From assembly GCF_035046485.1 (NCBI RefSeq), contig NC_085136.1, positions 161,011,963 through 161,075,962 of the forward strand: a stretch of DNA of 64,000 nt. The letters are read 5' to 3'. Positions 53,466-62,881 of the stretch are shown here, piece by piece. Made by a program: the position numbers and the translations under genes. The DNA is from Aedes albopictus (Eukaryota > Arthropoda > Insecta > Diptera > Culicidae). The stretch's first letter is position 1, and each line of letters begins with the position of its first letter. The notes under the pieces were generated by a model. It was not told the DNA's origin. It searched no databases and worked only from the letters and a program-made list of their open reading frames with translations.

Positions 53466-53797
53466 TCGTTGGTTCGTTTCTCAGCTAGTGAAGTCATTTG
53501 TCAGGACATTCAGGCTTTTTCGCAGTCTCGACGTGAGCGCTCGTATTACCCTACTATCGTGGACGACGAACAACAGACATTTATTTTCTGACAGTTGGGG
53601 CATGCCCAAGGTGACCAGGTTGAACAGAGACAGCTGAATGCATTGAAAAACTGAAGGTACTGTCCGATAGATAGTTTTAACTACATATTTTAAACAGGTA
53701 GCTGGGAACATTGCATCAGTTTAGCACAGTCTAGGGGAGAGCGAATTTCTTTAGAAAATTCGTTGTTTCTAAGGTCCACCTTTCTGGTTTTAATAAT
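53466..53797. other. Non-coding stretch
   Basis: No recognisable frame or repeat between the LOA-like 5' end and the R1-like fragment. Confidence 0.3.
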
Positions 53798-54487
53798 TTT
53801 GTTCATGCGTTGGTGTATAGGATGATCTTTTCGAGCACTTTCCTCGTCGTGTCCATCAAGCATATTGGTCTATATGCCGACGGGTCTCCGGGTGGTTTCT
53901 CCACCTTTGGCACTATAACTAGGCTTCTTCTTCTTCTTCTTGGCGTAACGTCCTCACTGGGACAAAGCCTGCTTCTTAGCTTAGTGTTCTTTGAGCACTT
54001 CCACAGTTATTAACTGAGAGCTTCCTCTGCCAATGACCATTTTGTATGTGTATATCGTGTGGCAGGCACGAAGATACTCTATGCCCAAGGAAGTCAAGGA
54101 AATTTCCTTTACGAAAAGATCCTGGACCGACCGGGAATCGAATCCGTCACCCTCAGCATGGTCCCTCGTCCAGGCATTTCTGCACAACAGACCTGATCAT
54201 CTCGGAAGCCTCTCCAATAGCTACTTGTAAGGCCCGGCTTGGAACTCCGTCCGGACCTGGGGCCTTATCTATGCAATCCCCGCAAGTTCCACGGCGACCC
54301 TCTCGCCAGCCCCAGTCCCCGGCTGTTCTACGAAAGAAGACCAAGGACTAGGCTTATGACGAAGAAAATGACCTCGATGATCCCCTCCAAAATCTGTGGA
54401 GATTGTTTTGTAGCAGCCTACACCTCTTGTCTTAGCCACCACGATCCTGTAGACATCACCCCACCGGATTCGCATTGGCAGAAACCC
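53798..54487 (-). pseudogene. R1-like RT fragment (minus), split by a SINE
   Basis: Minus strand: an APGPDGVPSRALQVAIGEAS block, then a VVQKCLDEG block at 54153-54290. After the SINE (53925-54167) come KVEKPPGDPSAYRPICL and LEKII at 53810-53920. This parallels the plus-strand element at 33030-33270 block by block. Upstream at 54269-54475 is HKPSPWSSFVEQPGTGA, matching PSPWPPFVGQSGTGA at 32930. Truncated and frame-shifted. Confidence 0.75.
53925..54167 (-). mobile_element. Feilai-like SINE inside R1-like RT
   Basis: Minus strand: a tRNA-like head with B box GGATTCGATTCCCGG, a body with AGTGCTCAAAGAACACTAAG, and tail (AAG)n at 53925-53942. Comparison with 33130-33180 shows the insertion replaced about 29 bp of the RT instead of duplicating it. 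Confidence 0.8.
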
Positions 54488-55400
54488 TCAAAGGGCATTT
54501 TTGCATGCCCTTATCTCGGTCTTCAGCGCTACATTAGTAGCGGCGAACACCAACCGCTGTTCGATTCGCTGCATCCGCCACCTAGCCCGTAGGCAGGCGC
54601 GGCGCAGGACCGCGCCGTTCACCACTTCGGCAAGGACCTCTTCCGCCGAACTATCGGAGGCTGCGCCCTTCCGTTCTTTATCGCGCTTCAGCTCCAGGAT
54701 CTCGCCCGTACGAGTACGTCTGATACTGCGCACGTCGGTTTTAAGATCCATGGGTTCGGCGTCGCTTCGCATCGCCTTCAAGACGTCCAAGTATTTCGAC
54801 TGTTCGGTCTTGATGACGAGTGTGTCGCCTTTCTCGCGCTTGGCTCCTACTCTTTTACGCCTTATTGGTTTGGCGTCCCTTTTCTCCTCGACCTGCGACT
54901 TTTTCAAATTCGAAGAAATTCAAATTCAAAATTCAACAACGGTCGCAACCCTCTGTTCCCTTCAACCGAAACGAACCAGTCTTTTCAGGCCTACCCTTCT
55001 CAGCTTTCTGGTATGCCTGGCTGGTATCATCCTAGCCTTTCTGGCACCGCCAGACAGCCCCTCACCTGACGGCTACCTCACCTGCTTCTGCGAGTGCTTA
55101 TCACGAGCAGTTGCATCCGCCACACTTTTTGGACTTCCTGCGAAAGCGAAGGCCTCCATCTGGGTAGACTTCGTAACCTTTACTTTCACCGGTTCCGCCG
55201 CTGCTGCAGTCTTCAAGAGTGTCACGTGATCCTGCTTGGCATCGTCCACCGACTTACGAAGTCGCAACAGAGCCGTTTTCAGGTCCTTACATATGTTGGA
55301 CTTCTTGGATACTAAGTCGACGATCTTGCCAAGCTGCTGGTCAGCCACCTCGAACGGGGGCAGTCCTTCTTTCTTTTGTTTGATGTTTATAGTGCGGTAT
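54488..55400 (-). pseudogene. R1-like ORF1 (Gag-like), minus-strand copy
   Basis: N-terminal frame 55073-55348 (MADQQLGKIVDLVSKKSN, LRLRKSVDDAKQDHV, AEPVKVKVTKSTQMEAFAFAG) and C-terminal frame 54488-54907, a lysine/arginine-rich stretch (EEKRDAKPIRRKRVGAKR) then RRACLRARWRMQRIEQRL. It matches the plus-strand ORF1 at 31547-32030 and is better preserved. Overlapping plus-strand frames (54501-55229) are shadows. Confidence 0.7.
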
Positions 55401-55480
55401 TCAGCCTGTTATGACCTAAATCGGCATAAATTTATTTTTACTAGTAGACCCTAATATAATATGATGATTAGGGGTAGGCG

Positions 55481-56424
55481 GGGCATTATGGACACCCTAA
55501 GGTTTTTGCCAACTTTACCTGGCAAGATGTCAAAAAAGTTTAGTTTTTTGATACATGTATCCTTTTAAAGTCTATTTAGCATCTGTTGCATAAGAATGCT
55601 CACGAAGAAAAATGATTTATCCACTTCAAACAATGTTATGAAAAATGTTAGTTTTTTCATACGGGGCAGAATGGACACCCCCATGGGGCAATATGGACAC
55701 CATGAGACTTTTACGAATTTCGTACATTATTTACACCTATAGAGTCATTTCATTACAAAACAACTATTATGGATGAATAATACGCCGAAGTAGTTCATTT
55801 TTGTTCACTTAATTTAAATTCAAGGTGTTTTGAATAAAGCTTCGTTTTTGTCGGCATGTACAGCTGTGCCTAGAACAACTATTTTCCACTGCTGTCGTTT
55901 TTTGACCAATTTGTTTCACCCTATGCCTACTATAGTAAACATTTAACCGAAAATATACTGAAATCGAAGAATTTGGTTGGTTTGTGATTTAGGTTATATT
56001 TTTCCCTTGCCGCTTCTTTCAAAAAGGTGAGTGTCCATTTTGCCCCGGCAGCAGAAGATATTTTCAAACTTGATTTTTGATATGATAAAGAAGAAAATAT
56101 AAACATGTTAAGCATGTAGATACAGCAAAACTACTTGCATGTGTTCTAGAAATATCAAGTTTTAATCGGCCTGCAATAAATTAATCACTAAATCTTATTT
56201 TAGATGTTGTGAAAATTATAATTTCCATGCACAAAAAACGGAGGACGCAACTTTTTCGTGTAAAATCAAGTATAATTTTAATTTCAAATGTTTCTTTCCT
56301 GAAACTACGTTTTAGACAAATGGACTATATTCTCCATTCATTGAAAGTTCAAAAAAGTTCGCATATTTCAAAATATGAAGGGTGTCCATTCTGCCCCGGG
56401 TGTCCATAATGCCCCGCCTACCCC
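55481..56424. mobile_element. TIR element with GGGGCA...GGACACC iterons
   Basis: A perfect 27-bp terminal inverted repeat (GGGGTAGGCGGGGCATTATG, then GACACCC) with TA at 55479-55480 and 56425-56426. The iteron GGGGCA(G/A)(A/T)ATGGACACC occurs near 55491, 55665 and 55685, and inverted near 56030, 56380 and 56398. No transposase recognised. Same layout as the elements at 16690 and 28524. Confidence 0.88.
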
Positions 56425-56426
56425 TA

Positions 56427-57286
56427 CAGCTGTGAAAACCATACATTTTGATTAAAAACTGGAAGAAAAAAAAAACTTAAAAAAATCAGCTCCCATATGT
56501 CTATTTTGGCCAGGGTGCTTCTAATTTGGCCACTTCTATAAGAAATACACGTGATTGACCAAAATAGAAAACAAAGTTATGAATATGGCCAAAACTGCGG
56601 CAATGCTCCTATTTTGGCCAGTGCGACTTTTAATAAAAAAAATAAAGCATTAGCTTTATTTCTGCATTTTTTCAACAAAATATAGATTGAAAGCTTTCAT
56701 TTGGCACATTGGTGCCTTTTTTTTGCCTGCCAATGCATGAATTTGTATATTGTAAGACAACTAAAAATTGAATTGCGAGGACAGTGATATGAATACGGAG
56801 CAAGAAATAGAACAATCCCGAAATGTTTTTGGAGTGATACCTCTATAAAAATGTATATTAGATACCATTTTTGTCTGTTTGTGAAGGAATCAGGTTTAAT
56901 CATGAATAAAAAACCAAAACAATGCAAACGAATCGTGAACAACCTTTACTGGATAAGATGTAGTTGTAGTCATTACCAGCATTTTTTTTTTGACAAAGGA
57001 TTATCTTCCAAATCTAAGACATAGTAAGTAGCATGACTGTTTTCTTCACTTAATATAGCATATTTAAGAGGTTGTCCCCGAATCCATTCCAAGTTTGGGT
57101 CATGAGAAGTCAACAACACTTCTAGAACTTACTGCTTTTGGGCAATGTCGCTCGGCATGCTGCTCGTAGCAGGGGTGCGAATGTGTACTGGAGAATGTAT
57201 AGCGGAAAGTTTTCTTGATGGTGACTTGTCTTGTAGTTGTTTCTGGTAGGTGTTACTGCCGCAGCACAGGTTCACATTAAACTTAA
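56427..57286. other. Probable 3' flank of PSME3 with an ATTTTGGCCA repeat
   Basis: ATTTTGGCCAG-type motifs recur at 56500, 56565 and 56612, resembling iterons of another repeat. The part next to 57286 should be the 3' UTR of the minus-strand PSME3 gene; no close polyadenylation signal was found on that strand before about 56655. Confidence 0.4.
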
Positions 57287-57946
57287 TTAATACAAACTTT
57301 CAGCGTTGGACGACCGTGGCTTTTTCAACTTCTCCATGTTCTTTATGACGATGTCGTGTAGCGAGCAGTAGCGATTTCTCACTTCACTCAAAACGAGCCA
57401 TAAGCTGAGGAATTCCTTCTCGTCCAGTTCCTGCGGGAGGAGAATAGATAACATTGATTTCGTGTTCGTTCGTACAATCGTATGAAAAACCATCAGCCTT
57501 ACCTGAACTGCACGACGATAGTCATCAATGTGCGGATACTTGGCCACTTTGGAAACGACCTTCGCTCGCGATACGAAGTATCTGGAGATTTGATCGAAGA
57601 ACGCGGCGGCTTCCGTTTCCACAGACTGGATTTCGGCGAGGGTATCTTCCTGGATCGACACTCCGAAGTTGTTTCCGTCTTCGATTTTGGGAATCATGAA
57701 GGAGATCCACATCTTGAGAAGATTCGAATCTTCCACCAGCGCCCGGATGACCGGTTTGACCACCTTGATCAGGTCGCAGATCGGTGTGTTGCAGTGGACT
57801 CGGCCGTTCGGCAGGGCCATCACCTTGGTGCCGCTGACCGACGATAGGTCCAGTCGGGCACGCTTGGCACCTGGCTCGTCGGAGTCGGCCTTTTCGCCCT
57901 CGGCGCTGTTGAGGTCGATCGGATCCGGCACTGGAATGTTGAGATC
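57287..57946 (-). CDS. PSME3: Proteasome activator PA28-gamma (REG-gamma), last two exons
   Basis: PA28-gamma forms a nuclear heptamer that caps the 20S proteasome and drives ATP-independent protein turnover. Exon 57503-57946 begins after an AG acceptor (TTCTTACAG) and encodes DLNIPVPDPIDLNS, a GAKRARLDL basic stretch (likely nuclear localisation), GTKVMALPNG, and the activator loop region IPKIEDGNNFGVSIQED. An intron of 72 bp (57431-57502, GTAAGG...CCCGCAG) follows; it is divisible by three and lacks stops, so it can be mistaken for coding. The last exon, 57287-57430, encodes ELDEKEFLSLWLVLSEVRNR and ends KKPRSSNAESLY, nearly the C-terminus of animal PSME3. Together they give 195 residues; the family has about 250, so the first 55-75 residues lie in an exon upstream that was not found. 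Confidence 0.95.
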   Translation of the reverse strand, partial: DLNIPVPDPIDLNSAEGEKADSDEPGAKRARLDLSSVSGTKVMALPNGRVHCNTPICDLIKVVKPVIRALVEDSNLLKMWISFMIPKIEDGNNFGVSIQEDTLAEIQSVETEAAAFFDQISRYFVSRAKVVSKVAKYPHIDDYRRAVQVRLMVFHTIVRTNTKSMLSILLPQELDEKEFLSLWLVLSEVRNRYCSLHDIVIKNMEKLKKPRSSNAESLY

Positions 57947-58309
57947 CTGTAAGAAGGATGGGATTGCAAGTTAGACACAATCACAGGACTGACGTTGAAC
58001 AACGTGAGGGTCTACATTATTTTGAATAGATTCTTGATTACTATAACATTGTGCAACATTTTTGAGGTCATGAAAAGTATAAATAATTTCGACCTTAGCT
58101 TCTAAAGGGGATGTAAAAGTCTATTCTTTCATGTCGTGCTAAGAACGAAATGTAGCGTTTTATGATTATACTGGACAGGTAGCATACCAATAAATTATAT
58201 CGACGAAAAAGTTGACCAACATTTGATTTCATTACGCGAACCTCTAAAACAAAAAAAAAGCATAGCGCTTTCAAAAGATGCGATACACTCGTTGGTGTTC
58301 GTGTCGTAC
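57947..58309. other. PSME3 intron or upstream sequence
   Basis: Follows the AG acceptor on the minus strand. AT-rich, no exon recognised. Confidence 0.5.
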
Positions 58310-58320
58310 GATCGTACACG

Positions 58321-58585
58321 ATGTCAATTATTCACAGGTCCGGGTGAACGTATATGTTTGCCTGTATTTGTCGATAAAAATATGTAAACAAACCGATCAG
58401 CTGATCGCGACGTCACGTTCGCCAGAAAATTTGTTCGCAGCTTCTGGAACGTGACGTCACCTTCGGCAACTTCGTGCGATTTCGGCTTGCCGAAGTTGAC
58501 ATGACACGACTACTACTTCAAAATTATCATATCACAAACACCACTTTGCCCGATGGGCCTAACCTGGTGAAATTTAGAACATTGG
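58321..58585 (-). mobile_element. 265-bp repeat, left copy, perfect inverse of 58917-59181
   Basis: Identical base for base (reverse complement) to 58917-59181. GATCGTACA occurs on both sides (58310-58318 and 58585-58593), which looks like a 9-bp target duplication three bases beyond the repeat. The repeat contains CACGTTCGCCAG and GTGACGTCAC pieces and an imperfect central palindrome GATCAGCTGATC. No frame recognised. Confidence 0.82.
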
Positions 58586-58916
58586 ATCGTACAGCCACAG
58601 CCGTATGAACACAACGCACAGCAATGGTTTGCGATGCGATGGCATTTTTTTTTGTAGCGCGTGCGCACGTATACCACTAGCCCTGAGGAAACCTCCCAAC
58701 GCACTCGAACCCTTCCCACCTGAGACCAACAGTCGTCCGAGTCCTGTGTTTTGGGTGGTTGACGGGGTCTTCCGAACTTCAACTATCAGCAAGTATGATC
58801 GACAAGTTAACCCTCTACTTCCCATGGTTGCTCTAGAGCACCATCGATTTTCGACGAACTCCGGACAAACGGAATTAGATGAATATGATGCAATAATTTT
58901 TAGAATATGGTTATAA

Positions 58917-59181
58917 CCAATGTTCTAAATTTCACCAGGTTAGGCCCATCGGGCAAAGTGGTGTTTGTGATATGATAATTTTGAAGTAGTAGTCGTGTCA
59001 TGTCAACTTCGGCAAGCCGAAATCGCACGAAGTTGCCGAAGGTGACGTCACGTTCCAGAAGCTGCGAACAAATTTTCTGGCGAACGTGACGTCGCGATCA
59101 GCTGATCGGTTTGTTTACATATTTTTATCGACAAATACAGGCAAACATATACGTTCACCCGGACCTGTGAATAATTGACAT
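58917..59181 (+). mobile_element. 265-bp repeat, right copy
   Basis: Starts CCAATGTTCTAAATTTCACC and ends GTGAATAATTGACAT. It sits between ATATGGTTATAA and AAGGTTAACCCAACT of the TTAA MITE, whose intact copy reads through this point. A target duplication is not obvious here. Confidence 0.8.
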
Positions 59182-59202
59182 AAGGTTAACCCAACTACTA
59201 AC

Positions 59203-59815
59203 CAGACATGTCCAAACACTGCACTGCACGAGGAGTCGATGCTCAAACACACCACCGTGGGTGCCAAGCCACCACCTAGCTCTCCGTGTTTCAGAACGAA
59301 CACGCACCGTGTCTGGCTCAACGCCGGTGTCGGTGGCGGTGCTCAGGCACTGGGCACGGTGTTTGACGCTTCGGGTAACACGGAGCCCGAGTGTTTCCGA
59401 TTATGCAAAACACTCGTGCGAGTTCAAGCGCGGTGCCGTTCATTCTCCAGCACCAGTTGCTAATGCTGTTGGTTGACGACGAGAGTGAAGTACTTGGCGA
59501 CTCCTTTTGTGTCTTTCTCGTCCCTTCTGACTCAGTGGCTCTGATGCAGCCAAGCTTCCACGCACTGTGACCGAGCTCACTGCTTTGGTGTTTCATACAA
59601 TCGGAAACACTCGGCCTCCGTGCCCAACCAAAACTGGAACACGGAGCCGAAACTGAGGCTCGAATTTTATAACACCGACACGAGTGTTTCGCCAGTCGCA
59701 CTGCGTGTTCATCAGTAGAAGCTGAACGAAGGTGGTGATATGAACACACACGGTGGTGTGTTTACGGCCAAACACGCCACCGGTGCGGCACGGTTTGGTG
59801 TTTTGCCCATGTCTG
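59203..59815. mobile_element. hAT-type MITE with 8-bp target duplication and subterminal repeats
   Basis: Ends CAGACATG and CATGTCTG; flanked by CTACTAAC at 59195-59202 and 59816-59823. The intact copy of the host MITE has this 8-mer once. The interior repeats AACAC/GTGTTTG-type motifs in both orientations (e.g. near 59246, 59300, 59368, 59395, 59590, 59683 and 59770), as hAT subterminal transposase sites do. 613 bp, GC-rich, no real frame. Confidence 0.88.
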
Positions 59816-60007
59816 CTACTAACTACTTGTTTCAATAGTTGAACTATTGATAAACAATCAAAAACCTATTGATTTACAACTAAAAAATTTTTCATTGATT
59901 TCGAAAAATTTAGTCAATTTGCAATAACTTTTGTTCTACCACTTTTCTCGGAAACGCTTTTTTGGCATAGATATAGTCATTCAAAGTTGTGGGAAGGAAA
60001 GGGTTAA

Positions 60008-60493
60008 TACTTCTCCACATGATGGTATCCCGATTTCCAGTACTGCGACTTCTCGGCAAATGGTTTCGGACATTACAGCTTACTAGCAACATGTATGCGG
60101 GATTCCAGGAGGCCGGAAGAATACCATTTGGCAGTGTTAGTGATCATTGCTTCGATATCATCGTTTTAATCGTAACATGGCTAGGCTCCCGTCCCAAGTA
60201 ACATTTTAAGTTTTGTTCGGCTCTACAAGAGATCTTCATGACCAATTTTATAAAACTTGCAATAAAACTGAATCATACATCAAAATTTCTTGATAACCTC
60301 TTTAAGAGCATCTTCCGGCTAAGTGGACCACTCTCGGAGAGGTTTTGCAAACCGTATTAAGAGTAGCAATAAACCCGTTTTAAAACCTAGTTGAAAATTT
60401 CTCGATTGTTGTTGTTTTTTTTTTCAACAAAAACTATGACAGCTCAAGATGCAGAGAAGCTTCTTCGATGACACGTAAAATTCAGGAGGATAC
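60008..60493. other. Non-coding stretch beginning CCCAAGTAAC near 60193
   Basis: No gene. The CCCAAGTAAC string at 60193 matches the tips of the elements at 24650 and 27165, but no partner end could be fixed. Confidence 0.35.
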
Positions 60494-60514
60494 ATCATTC
60501 GTAAGTAGTATTTC

Positions 60515-60739
60515 TGTTATTCTGTTATTCTGTTATAATCAACGCACCCCCGGGCCGTGGCCAATCTGCGTTGAATCGCTGGGCGATACGTCTACCAGTA
60601 GACTTGTATCTGCCCTATGCTAAACCGATTAGCATAGCAAGTCCTTTCCACTGATGAGTAGGCTCGAATGTCCCGCTCCTCCCTATAACCCTTAGGGGGA
60701 AATAAGGAGTTTTCAGTTTCAAGTTTTGCATAGATCATG
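60515..60739 (-). mobile_element. 225-bp retroinsertion with 21-bp target duplication
   Basis: Bounded by an exact direct repeat ATCATTCGTAAGTAGTATTT-C at 60494-60514 and 60740-60760. On the minus strand it ends in (AACAGAAT)n, a simple-repeat tail as left by non-LTR retrotransposition. The body (minus strand) starts CATGATCTATGCAAAACTTG and is GC-rich in the middle. It has no clear A and B boxes, so it may be the 3' end of a LINE or an unrecognised SINE. Confidence 0.82.
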
Positions 60740-60760
60740 ATCATTCGTAAGTAGTATTTC

Positions 60761-61563
60761 AAAGCAATATTTCAGTAGTTATTGTGCTGGTAGGCTTATG
60801 CGCATTCGAATTTACCGTGAATATTGGGGTTGCAGAATCATAAAATTAATGCGCTTCGAAAATAGTGAATATTATCATCTTGGAATGAAATAAATCAATT
60901 TGTGAATTTGGTAAAACTATGTCGAATCACAAGAAAACTCAGCAGAGAGAGTGTATTTATGTGAGCATTTTATGGAAATGGTGGCAAACTATCAATTCAT
61001 TGCTAATTTGAGCAAAATGAACTATTTTCCATTCACGTTAGCTAATTCTTCAATATGGCGACAACCATAATCAGCGAAAATAAAACGAAAGCAAGTTTAC
61101 TTTTATGATGACCGCAATAAACCTAGCAGTGCCGTAGTTCTGATTTTCCATCAACAGATGTCGTTACTAATCGAACAGATCGCCATCTGTTGAGAGTTTT
61201 AACAGTTTTATTGTGGTAATAATGATTGCCAGAAGGTTTAAACATCGGAAAGTTTTGTTTACTCTTAAAATCTGTCTTTATGGATATCTTCAAGTATACT
61301 ATAAAACATTTTATCAATGGTTTTCATAAAAGCAGTCATAAAACTGTGAGTTTTAATTATTGCTGCAATAAAACCCTAATAAAAATCAAAGAAAACCAAT
61401 CAGCAATGAAATTGTTACTTGGGGTACTATCTCTAGCTGCATTTTTGGGGACGTATACGAAATATTCCACTGCGATATGAATGCAAATGCTCCCGAGAGG
61501 GAAACAAAAGTTCTTAGAGCAGCCGACTGGCTTTCAGCAGTGCTTAAAAAACTGTAATTTTAT
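60761..61563. other. Non-coding stretch
   Basis: AT-rich. ATAAAAC-type motifs recur (61093, 61300, 61340, 61367). No gene recognised. Confidence 0.3.
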
Positions 61564-61760
61564 TAACCCGTTAACGCCCAAGGTGTCTCACAATTTAAAT
61601 CTTAAAAAAAATGTTATCAAAGGACATGTTCCAATAAAATAAGCATGATTTGACAAAAAAAAACAATGGAATTCTATGGTGTAGTTCTAAAAAAACTTTT
61701 CATTGTAGGTCCTCAATATCTGATAATTTTCTCGAGTTTTATTTCAGCATAACTTTTGAG
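61564..61760. repeat. Dispersed repeat, inverse of 27594-27793
   Basis: TTAACCCGTTAACGCCCAAG through CAGCATAACTTT. The TTAACCC tip resembles the TTAA MITEs nearby; no right end could be placed. Confidence 0.7.
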
Positions 61761-61974
61761 CTACCGTCGTGCGGGGCACTTTTTCATGGTTTTTCAACTT
61801 TATGGCATTATAACTCCCAGAATGAATTTTCACAATTTTTACACACAATAATCGTGAGTATGTTGTAGAATGTATGCAAAATTTGAGCCAAATTTATCAA
61901 TAAACAAAAAAGTTGTTCATACACCAATCGGACACATCTCATATAGAACTGGATGAGGGCTATTTTGGTCATTT

Positions 61975-62350
61975 TTAACCCTCTACTTCCCATGGTTGCT
62001 CTCTAGAAGAGCACCATCGAAAAAAAAAAAAAAAAAAAAGAGAAACAATAAATAAATAAATAAATTTTCGGCGAACTCGGGACAAATGGAATTAGATGAA
62101 TATGATGCAATAATTTTAAAAATATGGTTGTAACCTCATAAAGTTGATCCAACTACTAACTACTTGTTTCAATAGTGAAACTATTGATAAACAATAAAAA
62201 ATCTATTCATTTACAACCAACATTTTTTTTATTGATTTCGAAAAATTTAACCAATTTACAATAACTTTTGTTCAAGCACGTTTTTTTTTTAAAAACGCTT
62301 TTTAGCATTGATATAATAGTCGATCAAAGTCGTGGGAAGGAAAGAGTTAA
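61975..62350. mobile_element. TTAA-flanked (piggyBac-like) MITE, copy 2, uninterrupted
   Basis: TTAACCCTCTACTTCCCATG at the left, CGTGGGAAGGAAAGAGTTAA at the right. A (A)n/(AAAT)n expansion at 62019-62064 is private to this copy. It shows what copy 1 (58807-60007) looked like before its two insertions. Confidence 0.83.
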
Positions 62351-62881
62351 CTATAACAAAACTGCATTTTAAATTCCAGGGTTATTTAGAAAACTAAATT
62401 GTACCAATACTGAGTTAATGTGTGGCAACACTGCTGTAAAAACTGCGTGCGCGAACACACCAACTATATATCTAATTTTTTCGTAATCGTATTTATAATC
62501 GTAGAAATCACGTTTTCGAGTTATTGGCTTGTTGATCGACGTATCCAAGCATATCGGTTAAAATCGGGCCGTTAGATACAGTATTTTTATCGTATTTTTC
62601 GTAAATATTCTCGGTCGCGATTGTCGGTTCCCTTTGCTAAGCAAGTGTACGACGAGACGCATTCGAGTCTCACGAGTGACAAAGTGTCAAAGTATCTCTC
62701 GACTCACTTCTCGCATCGTTCACGTTCAACAGTGTGTGTATCACAGAACGTAAACAAGCATATCGTGAAATTGATCAAATCTGGGGTAGGTAGCAGGTGA
62801 CTGCTACCCTACGAACAATCAATTTAGCTCTCGGCTACTAGTTATGAACCTCACATAACTGACTGAAGCCGAAGCTTCATC
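62351..62881 (+). mobile_element. 5' leader of a non-LTR element
   Basis: GC-richer leader before the ORF1 start at 62882, with GACTCACTTCTCGCATCG and a CAGTGTGTGTATCAC string. The left boundary is not fixed. It is assigned to the element only by position. Confidence 0.45.

Larger units (their letters stand above)
58807..60007. mobile_element. TTAA-flanked (piggyBac-like) MITE, copy 1, with two insertions
   Basis: TTAACCCTCTACTTCCCATG at 58807 and GGGAAGGAAAGGGTTAA ending 60007 are imperfect inverted ends with TTAA at both tips, as for piggyBac-type targets. It aligns with the uninterrupted copy at 61975-62350. Inserted in it are the 265-bp repeat (58917-59181) and a hAT MITE (59203-59815). 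Confidence 0.8.

Noticed and set aside
54501..55229. 242-codon plus-strand frame
   Set aside because: Antisense shadow of the R1-like ORF1 on the minus strand, which matches the copy at 31547-32030.
58321..59181. Single foldback element with 265-bp arms
   Set aside because: The right arm interrupts another MITE while the left arm has its own direct repeat, so one composite element is less likely than two insertions; kept as a finding with both readings.
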